A stretch of DNA of 64,000 nucleotides from Flectonema sp. DT1601 (lineage: Eukaryota; Euglenozoa; Diplonemea; Diplonemida; Diplonemidae): the NCBI GenBank assembly GCA_964019425.1, contig OZ025811.1, positions 868,001 through 932,000 on the forward strand, in the 5' to 3' direction. The notes below the pieces were generated by a model. It worked only from the letters and a program-made list of their open reading frames with translations. It did not search any database and was not told the origin of the DNA. A program made the translations under genes and the position numbers. This document shows, in pieces, positions 55,893 through 64,000 of this stretch. Position 1 is the first letter of the stretch. Each line of letters starts with the position of its first letter.

Positions 55893-57560
55893 ATGGGATG
55901 TGGTACCTCTTCGATATTTGATAACGCGGAACAAACAACATTCAGCAACGACGGCTTTGTTGTGATCTCTAAGAATAACGGAGAGATAGTTCAAGTAAAT
56001 GACTATAAAGTAATAGAAGTGATTTCAAAGGGAGTATTAGGAAATACATACAGTGTGATCAGAGAGGGGACGATATTCGCAATGAAGGAGCTCAGACGAA
56101 CACAAAGATATGAAGAAGAGATTTTGCTGATGAAGCAATTGTCGCATCACCAAAATGTCGTTCATGTCATTGACGTGATGGACAATGTGGAATACGAAAA
56201 AGGTTTTGTGGTTATGGAATACCTTTCAGGAGGTCATCTTTGTGAGGTTTCTTCTAGTGGTGAGTTAGTCGGAGAAACTTTTAGTGAGGAAGTTGCAAAG
56301 GAAGCTTTCCGTGGAATAATATCAGCTATCTTACACATGCATTCTTTAGAAGTCACTCATGGAAACATAACTGCTGGTAACATACTGTGGACTGATAACA
56401 GTAGGACTTCGTTGAAGATATGTGGATTCGGCTCCGCAAGTCGTATGACAGAAACAAAAAGAAAATCCGCAATCTACACCGACACGACTGCAGTTATATG
56501 TTTATTATACCTGGTATTAGTTGGTAGTATTCCTAGTAGATTATCTGTTCCTTCTGCTGCACTGCAAGGCAAGTCGCAATCATGTAGACACCTCCTCAAA
56601 CGTGCTGTGTTCTCTAAGAATTGTGACAGCTTATCATTGAAACAAATAAGTGAATCATCGTACCTGATGAATACGGTAATTAAATCAAAAATTAAAGTTA
56701 ATAAATATCAATCATCGCAGTTGGAATCTTCAAGTTCGAGTCTCAGCAGGGTGTCAAGTAAATCACATTATCTATTTAAGGATGCTGGGATGAATGATTA
56801 CGGAGAAGTCAATTCATTTAGGATTCTGCTATTCGAAAAGGGACATCGATCCTTTTTAGCTCAAGTTGCCAATGCTGCAGAGTCTGGACCACTTGCTATT
56901 GAGGTAGTCATCTGTAGGGATCCTCAGGACTTATTAGTACAGATATGGTCTGGGTCTTATGATGTTATTGTTGTGCCAATGAGCCCTAAGGGAATGGTTT
57001 TATGTTCAGAACTAAGAGGTTCTGGTTATAATAAATATCTCTTAGGTCTATCTGACTGTAATGATGTCGGGTTTCAAGATGTTCTACTCGAACATCTTGA
57101 CAGTGGTATTGATTGTGTCATTCGCAATCAAGCATCAGCAAAGGAAGTTCTTTGGATGCTGAATTGTGCTGGGTATCCGGCAACTGATTCAGAGCGGTTT
57201 TCACTGAGCTTTAGAGCACACAATATTTTGTCAAATTCGTCTTCTGATAGCATCTTGAGGAGGAGTAGTTTCAATTCGAGTACTCATTCCAAGTTAGTTT
57301 ATGATTTGATTCATTCTAAGAGAAATGAATCGACTTCACGAAGGTCATCAATTAATTCAAACCATATTCCCGATTGGGTTCCGTTATCTACTTCCCCAAG
57401 ACGTACTTCTTTAGTAAGCATGCGTAAAGGTAATTTGATCAAGAATCGATCAACAGAATTAAACATATGTGCTTGGGTGATTGATACGGTTACTCCAAGT
57501 CATCGGACGGAATGTGGAGCTCGCTCAAAGTCTTCGGGTGAGTTCGCAACGTTGTTCTAA
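55893..57560 (+). CDS. Myristoylated pseudokinase with receiver-like domain
   Basis: Single exon, 555 residues. MGCGTSS is an N-myristoylation signal with a palmitoylatable Cys3. A protein-kinase fold spans about 38-250: a weak Gly loop (SKGVLGNTYSV), Lys65 in FAMKEL, Glu74-76 in helix C, but H-G-N (156-158) in place of H-R-D and G-F-G (178-180) in place of D-F-G. Both catalytic Asp residues are missing, while Asn163 remains. A Ser-rich linker leads to a receiver-like domain at about 309-425 (FRILLFEKGHRSF, YDVIVVPMSP, YLLGLSDCND, LDSGIDCVIRNQAS), with Pro where the phospho-Asp should be. The C-terminal 120 residues contain many R-R-x-S sites. A membrane-bound signalling scaffold is the inference. 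Confidence 0.85.
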   Translation: MGCGTSSIFDNAEQTTFSNDGFVVISKNNGEIVQVNDYKVIEVISKGVLGNTYSVIREGTIFAMKELRRTQRYEEEILLMKQLSHHQNVVHVIDVMDNVEYEKGFVVMEYLSGGHLCEVSSSGELVGETFSEEVAKEAFRGIISAILHMHSLEVTHGNITAGNILWTDNSRTSLKICGFGSASRMTETKRKSAIYTDTTAVICLLYLVLVGSIPSRLSVPSAALQGKSQSCRHLLKRAVFSKNCDSLSLKQISESSYLMNTVIKSKIKVNKYQSSQLESSSSSLSRVSSKSHYLFKDAGMNDYGEVNSFRILLFEKGHRSFLAQVANAAESGPLAIEVVICRDPQDLLVQIWSGSYDVIVVPMSPKGMVLCSELRGSGYNKYLLGLSDCNDVGFQDVLLEHLDSGIDCVIRNQASAKEVLWMLNCAGYPATDSERFSLSFRAHNILSNSSSDSILRRSSFNSSTHSKLVYDLIHSKRNESTSRRSSINSNHIPDWVPLSTSPRRTSLVSMRKGNLIKNRSTELNICAWVIDTVTPSHRTECGARSKSSGEFATLF

Positions 57561-57719
57561 ATCGCGATAGTGTTATGAAAAAAAAAAAAAAAAAAAAAAA
57601 AAAAGAAATCACCTTGATTGGGAGGGGAGGGGAGAGACGTTGTTTATAATTTTTCATTTCACTATTTTGATGCAAATGTGTATTGGTATCCATTTTTCCT
57701 CTTTTATTATTATTATTAT

Positions 57720-57793
57720 TTTTTTTTTTTTTTTTTTTTGTACCTACAAACCTATTGTTCGGTAGAAAGATAACTTGCAGCGCAAAGTGTGAT
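57720..57793 (-). repeat. Dispersed repeat family 2, copy 2
   Basis: After a T19 run, GTACCTACAAAC, ATTGTTCGGTA and GCAGCGCAAA match 31582-31625. The A-tail side is on the - strand. Confidence 0.6.
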
Positions 57794-58950
57794 TAAAAAA
57801 GTATTTAAAAAAAAAAAAAAAGCAAGGTTGGTCGATATTTTTTTTTTTTTTTTTGCTAATTACTAATTACTTTACAATTACCGATGACCGGTGTTAAATG
57901 GTAAAAAAGAATAAAACGATTTGTTCCCCTTTCTTTCTTCGCTGAAGAAGTCAAACCTAATATAATTTTCACTTTTTATGTTTTCTTTTTTTTTTCTAAA
58001 AATACCTTTTCTTTGATTAACAACTACAAATGTTTTTTTCAGTCAAGTACTTGATATTAATTTTGTTTTTAATACCTAAAGTTGTTAACTGTTTGTCAAA
58101 GTTTCATCCCCCTCTGACCCCGTATGGTTGTTCTTTACGTACATTTCACCCACCGATCCGAGGATCGTTTTAACGGATTTTTCAATGTTGAGTTCTATGA
58201 TACTATTCTTATATAGCAAACGAGACAAGCATAGTGCACTATATTCTCCCTTTCCCTTAATGGTTAGTTGTTTAGTTGGTTGTTGGTATGGTGAGGCTTT
58301 CCTAGATTCGAGTAGTCTTGGAAAACCTTACGTTGGGTTCATCTACTGTTAACCTTTGTTTTTTATTATTGCGTGTTTACTTTTATTTACAACTGTTTTT
58401 TTTCTTTTTTCACTGTTGCGGTAGCGTAGGCAAAGAGGTGCTCAACTACGTGGCTTGCACCAAAGAAATCAGGCACATGTTACGATGCCTGCTGCTTCAT
58501 GGTGACAGTACTTTTATTGTTTTTATTTATGTATTATTCCCAGATAGGTCCTTTCACATCGTATTAAGTCCCCTCTGTACTGACGTGGAGCAGCGTATAC
58601 CATATTGTGCCTATGTACAATTGATCACTCATCCGCTGTTGTTTTCCTAATTATTTATGCAACCCACGTTTAAAGTTACAGACTTTGCCTAGGTTTGGGA
58701 AGGAACGGGAGACTGTGCGTGCTTTCCACCGTTGAAGTGGACAAGTTTAATGTACTTCCCAAGGGACAAAATTAGCTGTGTGAATTATAAGGATGTTATG
58801 CCCCTTTTTTAATTTTAGAGCAGTATGACCGAAGACTATCTTTCTTTTCCCCCTTTTATTTCCAATCCCCTCCCCCCCATAAATCTTTTCGTATCGTATC
58901 AAAGTTCCCCCCCAGCAGTGGCTGTTTGTAGAAGTTAATACAATAGTTGA

Positions 58951-59255
58951 GAACTCGATAACCGACATGCCAACGACAACATCCTCGTCAGAACCGTCCT
59001 ACAAAAATACAACGCATATCAAAAGGAAATGTAAATGTTGCTTCAAGACTAAAAAAATCAATTATTGATCATGTCCACATGTGTGCAATATTCGGAGCCT
59101 CAAATGACTTTCCATATTGCATGGATCATGATAATATATCGTATGAAGTTAACAACAATGATGGCTCCAAGAAGGTCACAGTGGTTATCAAGGAGAAGAA
59201 GAAACTACCCTCTTACCGAGTAAATGCAGGTTATCACGTTTCCTTTTTGTTTTAG
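58951..59255 (+). other. Possible orphan exon with coding character
   Basis: An open frame of about 100 codons follows a TGA. It reads ELDNRHANDNILVRTVLQKI, then SRLKKSIIDHVHMCAIFGAS, then GSKKVTVVIKEKKKLPSYRV. Codons are GC-richer at third positions (AAG, GTC, GAG, CTC) than the surroundings, unlike random AT-rich sequence. No ATG lies near the start. A GCAG followed by GTTATC at 59229 could be an exon end. No family recognised. Confidence 0.35.
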
Positions 59256-59594
59256 GGTTTTAAAGGTTTTTGTTAGTGGTGAGTGCTACGCTATTTTTCA
59301 TAACGTGTTTCGCAATCTTGAACTACTTTTAAGGTTTTCGCATCATCAAATACCAGTATATAGGGCTATTTGACAAAGGCTGCCCCCCTTCCTGGTGTTC
59401 GTCTTTCTGTAATTAAGTTTTCAAGACAATATAATTATTAATTAAGTACTCATGAGTTTTATAAAAAAAACTGTTACGGTAACATAGGCAAGCGGCGCTA
59501 CTCAACTATGTTCACGTGGCCTCCAAGTGGTATTATTTAGTTATTTATTTGTGGTCAAGATTGTCGGAGAAATTGTTGTTCCTTTGAGCTCGAA

Positions 59595-59692
59595 TTACCC
59601 CCGAAACCTAGTCACTGTATCTAGAACTAATGTTAAATTACCGTTATGTTGTTTATTATGCATTTTACGTACAAAATCAAATAGTTAACCCG
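59595..59692 (+). repeat. Dispersed repeat family 1, copy c
   Basis: CCTAGTCACTGTATCTAGAA, then TGTTAAATTACCGTTATGTT and TTTTACGTACAAAATCAAA match the copy at 22256-22355 with few changes. The C run at its end is lost. Confidence 0.7.
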
Positions 59693-60259
59693 AGTTCCGG
59701 GAAAACGAAGAAATAATTTTTTTTAATTTTAACCCGAAACCAATCATTGTTAGACGTCTTTGTTATTTTTTATTTATTTATTTGTGATATCACCTTGCTA
59801 GTGTAGCTAAATTCTAATTCATAGCATGTTGCATTAAGTTTATTTCTTGTTTATTGGAAGATGGAAATACGGAAACGATCTCTTACATTGGGGTATGAAT
59901 TGCTGCTGATTTTCTGATTCGTTTATTTTTTTTTTTTTTTTATTTTCATTTTTACAATTTATTGCTTTTCAGCAACGTGTTGGAAAAAATGAGATGAGAT
60001 TTTTTTTTTTTTTTTTTAGGGAAACAAATAGCCATTACTTTTACAGGCTTGTTCCGCAAAATATTAAAAAAAAAATTAATTTCGACGGTACATTGCTACT
60101 TTAGGATTTTCTTTTTTGTTTATTTGTTGCGTACCTTTTGCAGTATAGTTACTCTTGTCGTAGTGAGTTTTATACTGCTTTTCCGTCACACGGATGTTTC
60201 GTTATTTTTTACCAACAATGAAATACCACTACTCTTCGTCACTTTACTTATCCAATGAT

Positions 60260-60562
60260 GGGAACGGCAGCTGCATGGCCTAACGATCCTTTCGCTCGCT
60301 TCATGTTCAAGGGATGAAGCCGGAGGTGACACACAGGGATAAGTGGTTTGTGGCCGCCAGGTTCTTCTTAACCTAGACAAGTAGAATTGTCTAAGGGACC
60401 CTCTAAAGGAACGTGATCTGGGTTAAGTACGACAGGAACTCCCTATGATCGCTTCACATTCATACTTGTATTATTCTTATTGCTTGTCAGCAACACAGTT
60501 GAATAGTTTTTTAGTTTTTTGATTATGCAACCTTAATATAAATAAAGAAGAAAAAAAAAAAA
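60260..60562 (+). repeat. SINE-like patch
   Basis: A GC-richer block begins with TGCATGGCCTAACG (loosely an A-box) and ATGTTCAAGGG about 30 nt on (loosely a B-box). It ends about 250 bp later in an A-rich tail (60541-60562). No second copy is in the window, so this is weak. Confidence 0.25.
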
Positions 60563-60899
60563 GAGTGGTTTTCTTTTTCCGAAACTGGAGTTTTAATCGC
60601 TGTTAATCCTGCCACGTTGATTTAATAAATATTTATTTATTTATCTTCTGTATTTACGGATCATTTGATTCTCTGCCTTAACACATTCTTAATTGATGTT
60701 TTCAATAGTTTTCCACCAATTTTTATACCGGACAGTTTGTTCGCTGACACATTACTCTTTCTTCTTCTTTCTTCTTTCTTCTTTTTTTCTTTCTTTCTCG
60801 GTGTCGCGCGCAAACAACCGAGCTGAATTTCCCCACAGTATCAAATTACCCCCCCCGTTAACCTTGATTTATTTATCCAAGTCCCCCCATTTTTTATTT

Positions 60900-60957
60900 T
60901 TGTTTATGATACAATACATTTGTATTTTACGTACAAACTCGAACAGTTAACCCCCAC
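60900..60957 (+). repeat. Dispersed repeat family 1, copy d
   Basis: TGTTTATGATACAATACATT, TGTATTTTACGTACAAA and CAGTTAACCCCC match 22303-22358 almost exactly. Confidence 0.75.
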
Positions 60958-61071
60958 TTATTTTTCCAATTCTTTTGATTCTGTTCGAGGAAAAAAAAAA
61001 TTTGAAAACTCGTCATTTTCAGGAGGCATCCCCTCCCTCTATGAGTGGTAATGTGACTTTTCAATAGCTAC

Positions 61072-61795
61072 ATGAAAGGTACGTTTTCTTTTCCTTTACT
61101 ATTTTTTTTGTTTTTGTGGTATGTCCCTCCTTTTTAGTGAAAATTGGCGTCTAGGTAGTCAAAAAAAAAATAAATATGGGAGGAATGTACACATGTGATA
61201 AATATCATAATATAGCCTTATATGTTGAGGCCTACCTCAGTTGTTGTCTTGGTAGTTGGGCGTCTTTAGAACCCACTTCCTATAAGACTTCAGTTAACTA
61301 TTTTCTGTATCTTTCCATGCGACCAGCAGGTAATAAAACGTGCTACTTTTAGGCTGCTGTTTGAGAAACGAGGCAGCTATTCTTTTCACAGATGTTTATC
61401 TTCATTTCATTTTTTTTGTTTTTTTCAGCATATGAAAGGTACGTTTTCTTTTCCTTTACTATTCTTTTTGTGTTTTTGTGGCATGTCCCTCCTTTTTAGT
61501 GAAAATTGGCGCCTAGGTAGTCAAAAAAAAATAAATATGGGAGGAATGTACACATGTGATAAATATCATAATATAGCCTTATATGTTGAGGCCTACCTCA
61601 GTTGTTGTCTTGGTAGTTGGGCGTCTTTAGAACCCATTTCCTATAAGACTTCAGTTAACTATTTTCTGTATCTTTCCATGCGACCAGCAGGTAATAAAAC
61701 GTGCTACTTTTAGGCTGCTGTTTGAGAAACGAGGCAGCTATTCTTTTCACAGATGTTTATCTTCATTTCATTTTTTTTTTGTGTTTTTCCGCATA
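61072..61795 (+). repeat. 360-bp direct tandem duplication
   Basis: Unit 1 starts at 61072 and unit 2 at 61432, both with ATGAAAGGTACGTTTTCTTT. They differ at only a handful of bases and in A/T run lengths. Each holds an inverted motif GAGGCCTACCTC. The second copy has a 93-codon ORF and the first lacks an equally long one, so coding is unlikely. Confidence 0.9.
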
Positions 61796-64000
61796 CATTT
61801 AAGAAGAATAAATCACAGTTTTTTTGTTTGCATCGGACGTGCAAGCGCTAAACCGCTTTTTTTAATAAGGCAGCGGCTGCTTTCCGGTGATGCCTGTATT
61901 TTTATATTTCGTAGTAGTGTTTCTGAATCTCAACACTGCATCGTTATAAAATGAAGTGCCATTGTTCTGATTGTTGTCGTCTTAACGGAGATTGGTCTCT
62001 TCAGAAAATCCCCAATTTGTTTTATTTTTGTTGTGATCGAAAGGATATTCTGCTCACGACATTTGTAAGTAATTTCCAAAAAAAAAGAAAAAGAAATTCC
62101 AGTTTCCTTTTGTTCTCATTTTTTTTTTTTTTTTTTTTTTCTTGAGATTTTCGCTATCAAGGGTCCAATAATTTTAAAAAGGTTTTTCCGCTGTCAAAAA
62201 AAGAGAAACAGCAAGACGTTATCAGTCCCAATAGAAAATCTCTCTTTTTTTTTTTTTGTATTTTGAAATTTTTCCTTGTTTTTTTGCACAAGGATAAAAT
62301 TGCTTGTCGGTTTCGGTAATTTTTCTTTTGTCAAGCGTGTAGACATAATTCACTCGCTTGGATTATTCGCTTTTCTTTTGCATTTCTCCATTTTTAGTTT
62401 TTCATTGTTGGTATATGAATGCAGATCTTTTTTTTTTATTTATTAGTAATAATTACGGTGGCTTTTCGAAGAAAAGTATTGATTTATCATGAGCCAATTA
62501 TCTAGAAAAGCTAATTAATATTAATATGACATGACGGTTTTTTGCCTACTTTTTTTTTTTAAAAAAAAGAATCGTATCAAGCAGTCTATCATTGTATTAC
62601 TTATTTGTGTTTAGGTAGTCATTTGTTCCAGGGTTATTCCATGTCTGTTATCGTCTGTGAGAGTGCTGGTAGCGATATAACTGTTGAGCTTTTCCTGGCT
62701 TTTTTTGGCTCCTAGGCTTCGTAAATAAACAAATAAATTTTTTTAAGCATCCTCATAGGTTTGTGATGCTTCAATCTGGTTTGGAGTAGTTATGACTTCT
62801 GATTGACACATCCGAGCTTTCCTTTTTGATTCTATACCCCTTCACTATTAATGCTAATTAGGTTTTTTTTTTTTTTTTTTTAAAATTTCGCAGCATTTTT
62901 TGACACGAAGACTCCTCTCAAGGAATTCTTATTTATGAAATGGAAAAAAGATTTTTTTGATTACTACAATCCCTCCACACGATTTCTTTTTTTGTTTTTT
63001 GTTTTTTTTGTTTTCAGCCTTTTTAATCCTACATCAAAAAAAGTTTTTTCTCCTTTGCCAAAAAAGAATATTTTTTTTTTTGCCTCACTAAGTCGAAAGG
63101 TACTTGACTTAAGTTTTGACGGTTTCGGGGGGAAAGGAGAATTCTTTCTTTCCTTTTTTTTGTTGGAATGGTTTTATTGCGGGTGGCACACAACAGTGAA
63201 AAAAAAAAAACGTACAACTTACTGATGAAGGTCCAAGGAGCAATGTGTTATTTTCTTTTTGCATTTAACAAATATTGTAAGAACTAATTAAGAAGTTGAC
63301 AGCACGCGTAAACCTCCATTGGCTTTATCAGTTTAAAGTCGGTTCACGGTTTTCGTGCACGAATAAATACATCAGTGTTATAGTACTATTTTCTTATTTT
63401 CTGTTTTATATTATGATAGAAGCCAATTCTTTTTTTAACTGTACTATTTTATTTAACATTCTAAGAAACAAGCTGAAGATGTTTTTATCTTTTTTAACCC
63501 AAACCCGAAATCTTTATTTCTTTGATGTCCTACGACTTATTGATTATCAACATTTAATCTAACTAACTATTTTGCAATAGACCAATTGATGGATCCGATT
63601 TATTATTTAACTGGAATGAAGTCCCTAGAACTTACTGATGAAGGCCTAAGAGGGACAAGTAGTATAAGATTAAGGCCTACGTATTATGGAACAGCAGAAC
63701 AATGTGTTTTTATAACTTTTCTTTTTTATATTTTATTTTTTAGTGCACTTTTTTATAATAAACTCATATTCTAACTATTTTGCATTTTCCCGCCCTCTCC
63801 CCTTCTTTTGACTGATTACCATTAATACTAACTATTTTGTGATTAGCTCGCCGCTTTCTTGTAGACTACTGCTACTAAAAAAACATTTAATTTTAAGCTG
63901 GTGATTCTACTTCAGGGTGCAATAAACTAGTAGATACTAAAATCTATGTTTTTTTTTTTTTTTTTTGCCACATCCTGTTTTTTCCATTTACCCATGAGTT

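Larger units (their letters stand above)
57561..64000. other. Gene-poor right end
   Basis: 6.4 kb without a full gene. Contents: repeat family 2 copy (57720-57793), repeat family 1 copies (59595-59692, 60900-60957), a 360-bp tandem duplication (61072-61795), a SINE-like patch (60260-60562), an open stretch with coding character (58951-59255) and many T/A runs. Other ORFs are short and low in complexity. Confidence 0.6.

Noticed and set aside
1-64000. CRISPR arrays, rRNA, clear tRNA genes, or retrovirus-, LTR- or Polinton-type elements
   Set aside because: Searched by eye on both strands. No spaced repeats of CRISPR type, no recognisable tRNA arms or rRNA blocks, and no reverse transcriptase, integrase or capsid-like reading frame. 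Faint remnants could be missed.

Overview
This window looks like nuclear DNA of a flagellated or formerly flagellated protist with a mitochondrion. It is AT-rich and uses standard stop codons. The genes contain short spliceosomal GT-AG introns, mostly 55-120 nt. I place 23 protein genes by joining exons so that reading frame and family homology both hold. All 23 lie on the + strand. ARL3 points to a ciliary system and COQ3 to aerobic ubiquinone synthesis. At 22 of the 23 genes a T/C-rich tract ending in AG lies about 3-45 nt before the start codon, whereas the internal introns end in A-rich sequence plus (C/T)AG. One-way gene order plus a leader-type acceptor at almost every gene suggests polycistronic transcription with spliced-leader trans-splicing. 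That is known in Euglenozoa and a few other protists. It is an inference, and the species cannot be named from the sequence alone.

Layout. From 0.2 to 9.5 kb: a large Lys-rich protein with cadherin-like repeats, then a TPR/J-domain co-chaperone. From 10 to 20.7 kb: a RapZ-C-like protein, full-length RAD50 in nine exons, a CDC50 flippase subunit and a secreted DsbA-like protein. From 22 to 31 kb: ARL3, COQ3, a zinc-finger/WW protein, a small unknown protein and a PB1-WD40 protein. From 33.6 to 46.5 kb: a coiled-coil protein, a nucleoredoxin-like protein with acidic repeats, a polytopic membrane protein, a family-16 methyltransferase, a small Pro-rich protein, an ankyrin protein, a DJ-1-like protein and a TPR/BRCT protein. 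From 50 to 57.6 kb: an S28 serine peptidase, a TTC5 homologue, guanine deaminase and a myristoylated pseudokinase with a receiver-like domain. The stretches 20.6-22.4, 31.2-33.6, 46.5-50.0 and 57.6-64.0 kb are gene-poor and full of poly-T/poly-A runs and small dispersed repeats.

The most unusual structure is in RAD50 intron 6. It is 2261 nt long where its neighbours are 55-80 nt, and it holds an antisense, 5'-truncated, coiled-coil coding sequence. That sequence ends in a poly(A)-like tract and carries 21 nearly identical 51-bp repeats. Removing the insert leaves an intron of normal size, so it is best read as a retrocopy (processed pseudogene) with an expanded minisatellite, though a living nested gene cannot be excluded. 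Other points of interest are the two classes of splice acceptor, the pseudokinase fused to a phospho-Asp-less receiver-like domain, a duplicated RAD50 start region that makes a decoy upstream ORF, and two dispersed repeat families.

The genes share no single pathway. They are a housekeeping mix: DNA repair, lipid flipping, ciliary trafficking, ubiquinone synthesis, proteostasis, purine salvage, redox and scaffolding. This fits gene arrays in which neighbours are co-transcribed without functional grouping.
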